A stretch of DNA of 64,000 bases from Marinilactibacillus piezotolerans (GTDB lineage: Bacteria; Bacillota; Bacilli; Lactobacillales; Carnobacteriaceae_A): the NCBI RefSeq assembly GCF_900169305.1, contig NZ_FWDP01000004.1, forward strand, positions 62,001 through 126,000. The letters are read 5' to 3'. How positions within the stretch are numbered: the stretch's first letter is position 1; each line of letters starts with the position of its first letter. The notes beneath the pieces are model-generated. The model saw only the letters and a program-made list of their open reading frames with translations, searched no databases and was not told where the DNA came from. Below, in pieces: positions 26,574-35,410 of the stretch. The position numbers were made by a program, and so were the translations under genes.

Positions 26574-27292
26574 ACTACAACTGGTTTGCTAAAGTCTATG
26601 ATGAGCTGATGGACGATTCGCTCTATGCTAAATGGGCAGACTATACTGATCAATATTTAGATAAATCAGATCATATACTAGAGCTGGGATGCGGAACAGG
26701 TATCTTGGCAATAGAAATGACAAAGGCTGGATATGATATAACCGGATTGGATCTATCCGACGACATGCTGAGTTTAGCGTACAATCGTCAATTAGAGACA
26801 GGGATCAAATTTCCTCTGATAGAAATGGATATGCGTGATTTGTCGGAACTGGAAACTTTTGATGGTGTCATTTGTTATAGCGATGCTTTATGTTATATCC
26901 AGTCAGCCGAAGAAAAACTGCAGATCTTTAAAGAAGTCTACCAGAAATTGAATGAATCAGGGCACTTTCTGTTCGATGTCCATTCAGTCTATCAAATGGA
27001 ACAGTTTGATCAGTTCTCTTATCATGATGAAGTGGAAAATATTGTTTTTATGTGGGACAGTTATGCTGGAGAAGACCCCTATTCGATTGAACATGAATTG
27101 ACTTTCTTTGTAGAACAGCCGGATGGAAGCTATGAGAGATTCGAAGAAATTCATAAAGAATGGACGCATCCATTGGAAGAATACGTTGAACTGCTCAAAA
27201 GTGCCGGATTCCGTTCTGTAGAAATCTCAGCTGATTTCCAGCAGGACGTGACTGAAACCAGCCAGCGCTGGTTTTTTGCAGCAAAAAAGTAG
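26570..27292 (+). CDS. yqeM: Class I SAM-dependent methyltransferase YqeM
   Basis: A 240-residue methyltransferase. The SAM-binding motif I is LELGCGTG (about 38-45), followed by the acidic GLDLS loop. The N-terminus NYNWFAKVYDELMDD is the YqeM family start, which favours GTG 26570, overlapping the rsfS stop, over GTG 26558. No strong ribosome-binding site is visible, so it is probably translated by coupling with rsfS. The methyl acceptor is unknown. Confidence 0.85.
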   Translation: MNYNWFAKVYDELMDDSLYAKWADYTDQYLDKSDHILELGCGTGILAIEMTKAGYDITGLDLSDDMLSLAYNRQLETGIKFPLIEMDMRDLSELETFDGVICYSDALCYIQSAEEKLQIFKEVYQKLNESGHFLFDVHSVYQMEQFDQFSYHDEVENIVFMWDSYAGEDPYSIEHELTFFVEQPDGSYERFEEIHKEWTHPLEEYVELLKSAGFRSVEISADFQQDVTETSQRWFFAAKK

Positions 27293-27302
27293 GAGGCAAA
27301 GG

Positions 27303-28505
27303 ATGAAAGCTTGCGGTATTATAGCAGAATATAATCCTTTCCATAACGGACACCTTTATCAATTGTCAGAAGCCAAGAAACGAAGCGGTGCGGATCTCAT
27401 TATCGTGGTTATGAGCGGGAATTTTCTGCAGCGGGGAGAACCGGCGCTGGTTGATAAATGGAGGAGAGCTGAGATGGCGATTGCAGGCGGAGCAGACTTA
27501 GTGGTTGAATTGCCTGTCGCTTATAGTGTACAACCGGCAGATATCTTTGCCAGAGGAGCTGTACAAATATTAAAAGCGTTGGACTGTACCGTACTCAGCT
27601 TTGGAGCTGAATCAGGGACAGGAGACGAGTTCAAAGAAGCTGCAAAAATGCTGCTGGATCACAGTGAACAAATCGATACCGTATTTAAGGAAGCAACTCC
27701 AAAGAGCCAACCATATGCTGCGAGAATGGAAACAGCTGTAAATCAAGTGCTGCCGAACTTTTCTCTGGATGTTAATCGTCCCAACAATCAGCTAGGAATT
27801 GCCTATGCAAAAGAAAATGCACGCAGTGATCAGTTTCTTGATTTGGAAGTGATTACAAGAGTGCAAGCGGAATACCTGGACCAGTCGTTAAATAGCCAAG
27901 GAACGATCGCCAGCGCAACAGCTATCCGTAAAGCCCTCTTGTGCGAGCAGCCAGTACCCCATGAAGCTTTCTCCTATGTTCCTGACAGAACGGCTCAACT
28001 GCTGTCGAATCGTTCATACATGTATTGGGAAAAATACTGGAATTTGTTGAAATATCAGATTCTGACTTCGTCCATTGAAGAATTGAGAACAATTTATCAA
28101 ATGGAAGAAGGACTTGAATTTCTGCTTAAAAAGGCTATACAATCAGCAAAGACTTTTGAAGGGTTTATAGAGGCCATCAAGAGTAAAAGGATGACACGGA
28201 CTAGATTACAACGTCTGTGCACATACGTCTTGCTGAATCTTAAGAAAGAAGATATATTGGAAGCTCATTCAAATCCAGCTACTAGAATATTGGGGTTCAG
28301 TTCAGTCGGGCAGCAGTATTTAGGTAAAATAAAAGATCAGTCAGGAGTACACTTGCTTACGAAGATTGATAAAAAGACAAAAAAATTCTGGCGACTGGAT
28401 ATAAAAGCGGGGAATGTGTATCAGCTTGCCGATCAGATGGGTGATCAGCAACAGGATTTTGCGAGAATCCCAGTAAAAGATATTGACATTAAACTTCATC
28501 CCTAG
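27303..28505 (+). CDS. tmcAL: tRNA(Met) cytidine acetate ligase TmcAL
   Basis: A 400-residue enzyme (formerly YlbM) that forms N4-acetylcytidine at the wobble position of elongator tRNA-Met using acetate and ATP. The N-terminal nucleotidyltransferase motif is EYNPFHNGH (H14, H17), and the GADLIIVVMSGNF stretch is family-typical. AGGAGG lies 7 bases before ATG 27303. Its 3' end contains a full consensus promoter for the next genes. Confidence 0.95.
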   Translation: MKACGIIAEYNPFHNGHLYQLSEAKKRSGADLIIVVMSGNFLQRGEPALVDKWRRAEMAIAGGADLVVELPVAYSVQPADIFARGAVQILKALDCTVLSFGAESGTGDEFKEAAKMLLDHSEQIDTVFKEATPKSQPYAARMETAVNQVLPNFSLDVNRPNNQLGIAYAKENARSDQFLDLEVITRVQAEYLDQSLNSQGTIASATAIRKALLCEQPVPHEAFSYVPDRTAQLLSNRSYMYWEKYWNLLKYQILTSSIEELRTIYQMEEGLEFLLKKAIQSAKTFEGFIEAIKSKRMTRTRLQRLCTYVLLNLKKEDILEAHSNPATRILGFSSVGQQYLGKIKDQSGVHLLTKIDKKTKKFWRLDIKAGNVYQLADQMGDQQQDFARIPVKDIDIKLHP

Positions 28506-28511
28506 TATAAT
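28483..28511 (+). promoter_or_regulatory. Consensus sigma-A promoter for yceD-rpmF
   Basis: TTGACA, 17 bases, TATAAT: a perfect match lying across the tmcAL stop codon. It implies a leader of about 127 bases. Confidence 0.85.
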
Positions 28512-28593
28512 AATTTTTGTTGCCTTGAAGACTGTGGGGACTTTGTATGAGTTCAACAACTATTACAGGTGAAGCCAACCTGGACAGCGATAG

Positions 28594-28623
28594 TTGCTTG
28601 ATCCTGAAGAAACCATTTATAAT
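28594..28623 (+). promoter_or_regulatory. Second candidate promoter for yceD
   Basis: TTGCTT, 18 bases, TATAAT; the start point would fall almost on the yceD ribosome-binding site AGAGGTGAT. Confidence 0.45.
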
Positions 28624-28644
28624 AACGCTAAGAGGTGATGACAC

Positions 28645-29208
28645 ATGAAAATCAAATGGGCTTTGAACGAACTGAAAAAATTTAAAGAAGAATCGATCAC
28701 ATTGTCTGGTCAAGTAGACTTGACTGAGGCATTGAAAAATAGAAATCAGTTGATTCTTGATGCAGCGCCTTTAACAATGGATGGTTTATTAACGGTTGAG
28801 AGTGCAGATGAGTTTCTGGTTGATCTTAACTTGGAAATCCGTTTAGTTCTTCCGTCTTCACGTTCTCTTGAGCCTGTTGAGGTTGATTTGCGTATTCCAT
28901 TTTCTGAAACTTATCTTACTTCCGGAACAGTTATTGATCCTGAAAAGTATGGTGAGCAAGAGATCATCGTTGAGCTCGATTCAGAAACACTTGATTTGCA
29001 CAAACCACTCGAAGATGCAGTTCTTACAGCTATCCCAACTCAGGTTTTCACTCCAGAAGAGCTGAAAAGCGGGGAAATGCCAAGCGGCAGCGACTGGAAA
29101 GTTGTTTCAGAAGATGCCTACGGTGAAGGTGTAAGAGAGCGTTTATCAGAGAAAGAAGATCCGAGATTCGCAGCACTTAAAGGGTTGTTTTCTGAAGAAG
29201 ATGAGTAA
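28645..29208 (+). CDS. yceD: YceD family protein (DUF177)
   Basis: A 187-residue acidic protein of the YceD family, which pairs with rpmF in most bacteria and is implicated in 23S rRNA/large subunit assembly. The WALNELKKF start and central DLNLEIRLVLPSSRSLEPVE region fit; the acidic C-terminus PRFAALKGLF is the usual family ending. AGAGGTGATG precedes ATG 28645. It has its own strong promoters and is followed by rpmF after 99 bases. Confidence 0.92.
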   Translation: MKIKWALNELKKFKEESITLSGQVDLTEALKNRNQLILDAAPLTMDGLLTVESADEFLVDLNLEIRLVLPSSRSLEPVEVDLRIPFSETYLTSGTVIDPEKYGEQEIIVELDSETLDLHKPLEDAVLTAIPTQVFTPEELKSGEMPSGSDWKVVSEDAYGEGVRERLSEKEDPRFAALKGLFSEEDE

Positions 29209-29307
29209 CGCTGCAAGAGTCTGTTGATCATTTATTTTAAGATCATGTTATTAAACGAAGCATTAATAATGAGTATCTAAGTTACCTTTAAGGAGGTGTG
29301 TTGGAAC

Positions 29308-29478
29308 ATGGCAGTACCTAAAAGAAGAACATCTACATCTAGAAAAGCAAAAAGACGTACGCACATTAAATTGGATCTTCCTAACATGAGCGATTGTCCA
29401 AAATGTGGAGAAGTTAAACGTAACCACCACGTATGCCCGTCTTGCGGATTTTACGCTGGAAAAGAAACAGCAAAATAA
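29308..29478 (+). CDS. rpmF: 50S ribosomal protein L32
   Basis: The 56-residue bL32. Basic N-terminus [11 protein letters not shown] and a complete zinc ribbon (C30, C33, C43, C46), so it is the zinc-binding form. ATG 29308 has AAGGAGGTG just upstream; the GTG in that site (29296) is not the start. The gene closes the yceD unit at a terminator. Confidence 0.97.
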   Translation: MAVPKRRTSTSRKAKRRTHIKLDLPNMSDCPKCGEVKRNHHVCPSCGFYAGKETAK

Positions 29479-29490
29479 TCATTTGATCTC

Positions 29491-29525
29491 AAAAACCTCT
29501 ATTTACTTATAAATAGAGGTTTTTT
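29491..29525 (+). terminator. Rho-independent terminator after rpmF
   Basis: AAAAACCTCTATTTA pairs with TAAATAGAGGTTTTT across a 4-base loop. Confidence 0.93.
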
Positions 29526-29607
29526 AGTATGATTTCATATAAAGAACGTGATAGGATTTGTACATAGAGAGTGTAAGTTTTTTATCCAGAACAAAGTAGG
29601 TGACAAA

Positions 29608-29970
29608 TTGCAAGAACCGCATATTGATTTAACCTTTATTTTGATTTACCTGAGCCCATTTCTGCTGCTGCTTCCAAGTAAATGGGTAAATAAACAATTC
29701 AGAAAACAGAGAGTTTCTATCAAAGTTGTAGATGTCGTGACGCCTGTACTGATTTTAATGAATCACGTATTCAGTATGTTGATAACGGGCAGCAGTTATC
29801 TGCCGTATTTGTTCATTGCGGCTGCAGTAATCGGAATATTATTGACCAGTTATTTTACGTTCAAGCTTAAACGTTTGTCAATGATTAAATGCTTAAGAGT
29901 ATGGTGGAGGTACGTGTTTATTTGTGCATTAATATTGCATATTTATTTGGGAATCATCATGTTGTTATGA
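29608..29970 (+). CDS. DUF3397 family membrane protein
   Basis: About 120 residues with four predicted membrane helices (LTFILIYLSPFLLLLP, VVTPVLILMNHVFSML, YLPYLFIAAAVIGILL, YVFICALILHIYLGII) and short basic loops. This matches DUF3397, found between rpmF and mraZ in Lactobacillales. Function unknown. AGTAGGTGA points to TTG 29608; a GTG at 29548 would add 20 residues but has only a weak site. Terminators flank it on both sides, so it is probably monocistronic. Confidence 0.75.
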   Translation: MQEPHIDLTFILIYLSPFLLLLPSKWVNKQFRKQRVSIKVVDVVTPVLILMNHVFSMLITGSSYLPYLFIAAAVIGILLTSYFTFKLKRLSMIKCLRVWWRYVFICALILHIYLGIIMLL

Positions 29971-30010
29971 TTTGATTACTGATTTAAATTATTAATATCT
30001 TGAGTGGGGA

Positions 30011-30043
30011 AGAGTGTTCATATTTTTATGAGCGCTCTTTTTT
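30011..30043 (+). terminator. Rho-independent terminator after the DUF3397 gene
   Basis: AGAGTGTTCAT and ATGAGCGCTCT pair with two G-T wobbles, followed by six T residues. Confidence 0.8.
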
Positions 30044-30158
30044 ATGGGAACGTATATACCGTTTTTGTATATCTTACAAGTGAGTGGAGACCTTCACGAA
30101 TGCTTATAAAGTCATAAAGGGAACACCAGTTATTATTATTGGTTGAGAGTTATAAAAA

Positions 30159-30239
30159 TTACATATTTTTTAATGATTTTCCTGATATTGGGTGGTAGAA
30201 AGTGGGGCATTGTGGTAGACTATGCCATATGAGTGGGGA
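30159..30239 (+). promoter_or_regulatory. mraZ promoter with TGGG-type MraZ boxes
   Basis: A candidate promoter TTACAT-18-TGATAT (30159-30188) is followed by TGGGT (30189-30193), TGGGG (30203-30207) and TGGGG (30234-30238), plus a degenerate TGTGGT. MraZ binds repeated TGGGN elements in its own promoter, so autorepression of the dcw cluster is likely. Box spacing is irregular compared with the known 10-bp periodicity. Confidence 0.55.
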
Positions 30240-30253
30240 GAGGGGGCAGTGAA

Positions 30254-30685
30254 ATGTTAATGGGAGAATTTAAGCATAACATTGATGCAAAAGGACGCTT
30301 AATAGTTCCAGCCAAATTTAGAGATGATTTGGGAGAATATTTCATTGTCACAAGAGGATTGGATGGCTGTTTGTTTGGGTATCCCCAAAAAGAATGGGAG
30401 ATTCTTGAACAAAAGCTGAAACAATTACCGCTCGCAAAAAAAGAATCTAGAGCATTTACTCGATTTTTCTATTCTGCTGCCACAGAATGTTCGCTCGATA
30501 AGCAAGGTCGTATCAATATACCACAAACCTTAAGACAGCATGCTGACTTGGAAAAAGTCTGTTATGTTGTTGGAGTATCTGAACGCTTTGAAATATGGAG
30601 TGAAGAAAGATGGCTGGCCTTTTCAGAAGAAGCGGAAGGTTCATTTGAAGATATGGCAGAAGAGATGGTTGACTTTGGGTTCTAA
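30254..30685 (+). CDS. mraZ: Transcriptional regulator MraZ
   Basis: A 143-residue protein of two tandem AbrB/SpoVT-like DNA-binding repeats: [19 protein letters not shown] (about 4-22) and the second [17 protein letters not shown] (about 80-96). It is the first gene of the division and cell wall cluster and regulates it. ATG 30254 follows AGAGGGGG; an upstream frame start at 30233 lies in the operator region. rsmH follows after 58 bases. Confidence 0.95.
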   Translation: MLMGEFKHNIDAKGRLIVPAKFRDDLGEYFIVTRGLDGCLFGYPQKEWEILEQKLKQLPLAKKESRAFTRFFYSAATECSLDKQGRINIPQTLRQHADLEKVCYVVGVSERFEIWSEERWLAFSEEAEGSFEDMAEEMVDFGF

Positions 30686-30743
30686 CGATAATATTTAAAA
30701 ATTTCAATCTTATAAATAAGAGAAAAAGACAGGAGGGTGAACG

Positions 30744-31697
30744 ATGGCGTTTGAACACGAAACAGTTCTGCTGAAAGAAGCGACAGATGGGCTTGCGATT
30801 CGACCTGATGGTATTTATGTCGATTGTACATTAGGTGGAGCTGGACATAGTTCATTGATCCTTGAACAGTTGAGTGATAAAGGACACCTATATGCCTTCG
30901 ACCAAGACAGCACAGCGATTGAACATGCAAAAAGTCAATTGAAATCAGCAGTCGATGAAGGAAAAGTAACTTTTGTACAATCTAATTTCAGATACATAAA
31001 AGAAGCTTTACAGGAATTGAATATCGACAAAGTGGATGGCATTCTATATGATTTGGGCGTCTCTTCGCCACAACTGGATGAAGCAGAGAGAGGATTCAGC
31101 TATCATCAAGATGCTGCTTTGGACATGCGAATGAATAGAGAGCAAGCGCTGAGTGCCTATGATGTGGTCAACAAGTGGTCTTATTCTGATCTAGTCAGAA
31201 TCTTTTTCCGATACGGAGAAGAAAAATTCTCTAAACAGATCGCCAGAAAGATCGAAACTTATCGGGAAACGCAATCGATCGAGACAACTCAAGACTTGGT
31301 TGACTTGATAAAAGAAGCTATCCCGGCACCAGCCAGACGCAAAGGCGGACATCCTGCCAAGCGAGTATTCCAAGCAATTAGAATTGCAGTGAATGATGAA
31401 CTCAGTGCACTAGAAGATTCTTTAGAGCAAGCGGTTGATTTGATTGATATTAAAGGAAGAATCAGTGTAATCACCTTTCATTCTCTAGAAGATCGTATTG
31501 TGAAGCAGATATTCAAAGATTATTCTAAGCTGCCTGATGTACCAAGAGGATTGCCTGTCATGCCTGACTTTAAACAACCACCGCTGAAACTGGTCAACAG
31601 GAAGCCGATTCTACCAAGCGAAAAGGAACTTGAACAGAATAATCGAGCTAGAAGTGCAAAATTAAGAGTTGCAGAAAAGCAAACAGAAAAAGAATAA
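30744..31697 (+). CDS. rsmH: 16S rRNA (cytosine(1402)-N(4))-methyltransferase
   Basis: A 317-residue enzyme methylating C1402 of 16S rRNA in the P site. SAM motif [10 protein letters not shown] (about 28-37), HETVLLKEA at the N-terminus and [12 protein letters not shown] near 235 are diagnostic. AGGAGGGTGA lies before ATG 30744. Fixed second gene of the cluster after mraZ. Confidence 0.97.
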   Translation: MAFEHETVLLKEATDGLAIRPDGIYVDCTLGGAGHSSLILEQLSDKGHLYAFDQDSTAIEHAKSQLKSAVDEGKVTFVQSNFRYIKEALQELNIDKVDGILYDLGVSSPQLDEAERGFSYHQDAALDMRMNREQALSAYDVVNKWSYSDLVRIFFRYGEEKFSKQIARKIETYRETQSIETTQDLVDLIKEAIPAPARRKGGHPAKRVFQAIRIAVNDELSALEDSLEQAVDLIDIKGRISVITFHSLEDRIVKQIFKDYSKLPDVPRGLPVMPDFKQPPLKLVNRKPILPSEKELEQNNRARSAKLRVAEKQTEKE

Positions 31698-31726
31698 ACA
31701 AACAAACCTAGGAAAGGAGAATTTGT

Positions 31727-32110
31727 ATGGCCATGAATGATAACCTGGCAAGAAAAGTCAATATGCAAGTCATGCCGAATCCAGTGCAGCAGCCAGAATC
31801 GCAGCCTGGTACACTACATACTAGAAAAACAGTAAAACGAGGCATTACTCGTTTAGAAGTCTGGGTAGTCAGCTTTTTCGGTATTATTTTATTTGGACTG
31901 CTGGTAGCAAACATCAGTATGGCGATGATACTGTCGACTACCAACCGTTCTGCTCAAGATCTGCAGCAGCAATCTGCTGATATTCAAGTCGTTAATGCGA
32001 ATCTGGAACAAAATATTCAAGAACTTTCTCAATATGACAGAGTATTTCAAATTGCTGAAGAGAACGGTTTAAAGATGAACGAAGAACAGATTAGGAATGT
32101 TTCTCAATGA
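31727..32110 (+). CDS. ftsL: Cell division protein FtsL
   Basis: A 127-residue bitopic membrane protein: cytoplasmic N-terminus (1-45), one helix (about 46-70, VVSFFGIILFGLLVANI) and an extracytoplasmic coiled coil (about 75-127). It forms the divisome subcomplex with DivIC and DivIB. AAAGGAG lies before ATG 31727. The stop overlaps the pbp2X start (ATGA), so translation is coupled. Identity rests mostly on layout and position, as sequence conservation is low. Confidence 0.88.
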   Translation: MAMNDNLARKVNMQVMPNPVQQPESQPGTLHTRKTVKRGITRLEVWVVSFFGIILFGLLVANISMAMILSTTNRSAQDLQQQSADIQVVNANLEQNIQELSQYDRVFQIAEENGLKMNEEQIRNVSQ

Positions 32111-34299
32111 AAAAAATCAGTAAGAAAATAAAAGCTACGAATCCATTTCGTAATCGTAAAATGATTGCCATATTTTTATATGCCGCATGTTTTATTCTAT
32201 TTGGATTTGTAGCTCTTCGTTTTTCTTGGATCATGGTCAAAGGCGAAATTAATGGAGAAAATCTGCTTCAAAATATAGATAAACTTTATACCCGCAGCAG
32301 TGTCATTCAGGCGAATCGAGGAACCATTTATGATAAGGATGGCAATCCGATCGCAATGGATGCAAACTCTTATAAGATTATTGCAGTCTTGACAGATGAA
32401 TGGTCCAGCCCAACCAGACCTCAGCATGTACAGGAGCCGGAAAAGGTTGCTGATGTGCTGGCTGAATATCTATCGATAAGTAAAGAAGACATTTTAGAAC
32501 GGCTAAACCAAGATGCAGCTCAGGTTGAATTTGGGACGGCAGGCAATAACTTGTCCTATGATATAGTCAGCCATATAGAAGAAGCGTTAAAAGAGCAAGA
32601 TCTTACCGGAATCGCATTCCAAGACAAGAAGACTAGACTGTATCCAAATGGAACGTTTGCTTCTCATACGATCGGATTAGCACAATCTCAAAGTACGGAT
32701 GAAGAGAGCGGTGAACAGCAGCTGACTGGAATTATGGGATTAGAGCAAACGTTTGATGATGTTCTAAGCGGTACGAATGGGTCAATCGAATATCAAAAGG
32801 ACCGTTATGGTTACGTAATCCCAGGACAGGAAGTGGAGGAAGCGGCAGCTGTTGACGGCAGCGACTTGTATCTTACAATTGATCGTCGTCTGCAGATATA
32901 TCTGGAGAGTATTATGGATGAAGTCGAAGAAGCCCATTCTCCTGAAAAAGTTACTGCTACACTGATGAATGCTAAGACAGGAAAAATTCTGGCTACAGCT
33001 CAACGACCTTCTTTTAATGCAACGACTAAAGAGGGAATTGATCAGTCCTGGCAGAATCTGTTAGTAGAATATGCGTTTGAGCCAGGTTCTACAATGAAAG
33101 TGATGACTCTGGCCGCTGCAATCCAGGAAGGAACGTTTCGACCTGGAGATTTTTATGAATCAGGTAAAATCTCTGTTGCCGGAGGAACGGTACATGATTT
33201 TAACCCGGCCGGATGGGGTACTATCAGCTACTTAGAAGGACTAGCTCGTTCAAGTAACGTGGCATTTGTTCATCAAGTAGAAGAAATGGGATATGATACA
33301 TGGAAGAAATATCTGGACAACTTCGGATTCGGAACAGCAGTTGGAATGAATCTGCCTAACGAGTACAGTGGGAACAACAACTATGAATGGCCGCTGGAAA
33401 AAGTCAATACTTCATTCGGTCAAGGGTTAAGTGTTACACCAGCACAGATGTTGAAAGCTTTCTCTGCAATTGCCAATAAAGGACAAATGGTTACACCCTA
33501 TCTGGTCGACCATATTACCGATCCTGACACCAACGAGACAACACAGTTTGAACCGGAATATACAGAAAGTCTGATAAGTGAAGAAACAGCTCGAAAAGCG
33601 CTGGATTATTTGACCGAAACGGTTACTAATGAGCATGGAACAGCCAAAAAGTATAAAATTGAAGGCTATGATATTGCTGCTAAGACCGGAACTGCTCAGT
33701 TGTACAATCCGGAAACCGGAAAATATTTTTCAGGAAACAGCAACTACGTTTATTCTGTTGTAGGGATGGCGCCAGTAGAAGATCCCGAGCTCATTTTTTA
33801 TGTAACAGTCCAACAACCAGAACTGAATGGGTCTGGACATGGAAGTGAAGTTGTACAAAAAATCTTCAATCCAGTTATGAAAAGAGCGCTGGAGTCCATC
33901 AGTGCAGAAACCGCTGATTCAGAAGAAACGAAAACTACAGATATGCCGAATCTAATAGATCAAAGCACTAAAGAAGCTGCAGCAAAAGTAAAAGAACTTG
34001 GATACCCGAGTGCAGTCATCGGTTCCGGCGATAAAATTGTGCAGCAGTATCCTGCCGCAGGGACAGTATTGTATGATGACCAGCGCATTCTGCTCCTGAC
34101 AGATGGAGCAATGACCCTGCCGGATATGACTGGATGGTCAAGAAGCGATGTAATGAAATTATCGGAAATGACTGGAGTAACTGCTGAATTCGAAGGGGAA
34201 GGGTATGTTTCGAATCAATCGCTTGACCCTCATTCATTTATAGAAACCGGTACAAATATTGAAATTACTTTGCGGCCGGTAACGGAAATTCAAGAATAA
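32107..34299 (+). CDS. pbpX: Penicillin-binding protein 2X, septal transpeptidase
   Basis: A 730-residue class B PBP. One N-terminal helix (about 17-40), a dimerisation domain with RGTIYDKDG, then the transpeptidase: S328-T-M-K331, S382-S-N384 and K526-T-G528. Two C-terminal PASTA domains (about 608-730) resemble those of PBP2x. It cross-links septal peptidoglycan, with FtsW and FtsL-DivIB as partners. The start overlaps the ftsL stop. The SxxK/SxN/KTG set is complete. Confidence 0.95.
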   Translation: MKKISKKIKATNPFRNRKMIAIFLYAACFILFGFVALRFSWIMVKGEINGENLLQNIDKLYTRSSVIQANRGTIYDKDGNPIAMDANSYKIIAVLTDEWSSPTRPQHVQEPEKVADVLAEYLSISKEDILERLNQDAAQVEFGTAGNNLSYDIVSHIEEALKEQDLTGIAFQDKKTRLYPNGTFASHTIGLAQSQSTDEESGEQQLTGIMGLEQTFDDVLSGTNGSIEYQKDRYGYVIPGQEVEEAAAVDGSDLYLTIDRRLQIYLESIMDEVEEAHSPEKVTATLMNAKTGKILATAQRPSFNATTKEGIDQSWQNLLVEYAFEPGSTMKVMTLAAAIQEGTFRPGDFYESGKISVAGGTVHDFNPAGWGTISYLEGLARSSNVAFVHQVEEMGYDTWKKYLDNFGFGTAVGMNLPNEYSGNNNYEWPLEKVNTSFGQGLSVTPAQMLKAFSAIANKGQMVTPYLVDHITDPDTNETTQFEPEYTESLISEETARKALDYLTETVTNEHGTAKKYKIEGYDIAAKTGTAQLYNPETGKYFSGNSNYVYSVVGMAPVEDPELIFYVTVQQPELNGSGHGSEVVQKIFNPVMKRALESISAETADSEETKTTDMPNLIDQSTKEAAAKVKELGYPSAVIGSGDKIVQQYPAAGTVLYDDQRILLLTDGAMTLPDMTGWSRSDVMKLSEMTGVTAEFEGEGYVSNQSLDPHSFIETGTNIEITLRPVTEIQE

Positions 34300-34337
34300 C
34301 AAATTAATGAAATGGGTTAAAGGAGAAAAGGTAGCAT

Positions 34338-35306
34338 ATGTTGAATTTATTGAGAGTCATCGTTCCAGTTTTAGTTAGTTTTCTGATTACAATTTTATCA
34401 ATGCCGTTTGTCATTCGATATTTTAGCAGAAAACAATTGGGACAGGTAACAAGAGAAGAAGGGCCGAAATGGCATGAAAGCAAATCAGGGACTCCCACAA
34501 TGGGCGGTGTCTCGTTTTTGATAGCTGCTTCTGCAACAATCTTGTTTGCAAGCTATTTACTAAATGTCTTAACGACCGGTCTTATTTTACTAGTATTCAT
34601 ACTCGTTCTTTACGGATTGATCGGCTTCTTGGATGATTACATCAAGGTCATTATGAAGCGGAATCTAGGGCTGACGAGTCTGCAGAAGCTGATTGGTCAA
34701 ATAATCGGAGCCATCGTTTTTTTCATCGGAATATACTTATTAGGATATCCGACGGCATTAACCCTGCCGTTTATCGGAACATTTGAACTTGGGGTATTCT
34801 ATAGTCTATTCATTTTATTCTGGCTGGTTGGGTTTTCTAACGCAACAAATTTAACAGATGGCATTGATGGATTGATGGCCAGCACAGGAATGATTGCCTA
34901 TGCAGCATATGCGATCATCGCAGCGATTCAATCTCAATGGGATGTAATGGTATTTACGTTAGCCGTATTTGGCGGACTGCTTGGATTCTTCTTGTTCAAT
35001 AAAAAGCCGGCAAAGATTTTTATGGGAGATGTCGGTTCTTTAGCGTTAGGTGCTGGATTAGCAGGTGTCTCGATTTTATTGAATCAAGAGTGGACACTGT
35101 TGCTGATCGGACTGGTTTTTGTCTGTGAAACAGCAAGTGTGATGCTGCAAGTGGGGTCATTTAAATTAAGAGGAAAAAGAATTTTTAAAATGAGCCCGAT
35201 TCATCATCATTTTGAAATGGATGGCTGGAGTGAATGGAAGATCGTAGGAATCTTTTCGACTATCGGATTTCTTATGGCTTTGGTCGTATTGCTGATTTTG
35301 GTATAA
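34338..35306 (+). CDS. mraY: Phospho-N-acetylmuramoyl-pentapeptide transferase
   Basis: A 322-residue polytopic enzyme making lipid I on undecaprenyl phosphate. Conserved cytoplasmic loops are visible: GTPTMGG (about 54-60), LDDYIKV, NLTDGIDGL, MGDVGSLALG and PIHHHFE. About ten membrane helices. AAAGGAG lies before ATG 34338. A weak hairpin and an extended -10 sequence lie between it and murD. Confidence 0.96.
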   Translation: MLNLLRVIVPVLVSFLITILSMPFVIRYFSRKQLGQVTREEGPKWHESKSGTPTMGGVSFLIAASATILFASYLLNVLTTGLILLVFILVLYGLIGFLDDYIKVIMKRNLGLTSLQKLIGQIIGAIVFFIGIYLLGYPTALTLPFIGTFELGVFYSLFILFWLVGFSNATNLTDGIDGLMASTGMIAYAAYAIIAAIQSQWDVMVFTLAVFGGLLGFFLFNKKPAKIFMGDVGSLALGAGLAGVSILLNQEWTLLLIGLVFVCETASVMLQVGSFKLRGKRIFKMSPIHHHFEMDGWSEWKIVGIFSTIGFLMALVVLLILV

Positions 35307-35355
35307 TGAATTGATAAAAAAAGCTGGACGTAGAGTAATCTGCTTCCAGTTTTTA
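35302..35355 (+). promoter_or_regulatory. Weak terminator-like hairpin and extended -10 between mraY and murD
   Basis: TGGTATAAT ends at 35307 on the mraY stop. AAAAAGCTGGA and TCCAGTTTTT (35316-35355) can pair with one bulge and a 15-base loop. The hairpin may attenuate read-through while the -10 could reinitiate; both are weak. Confidence 0.3.
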
Positions 35356-35410
35356 AACTATTTTACTTGGCCATCGAGATAAGGCAGTGTTTAGAAAAGA
35401 GGAATATGAA

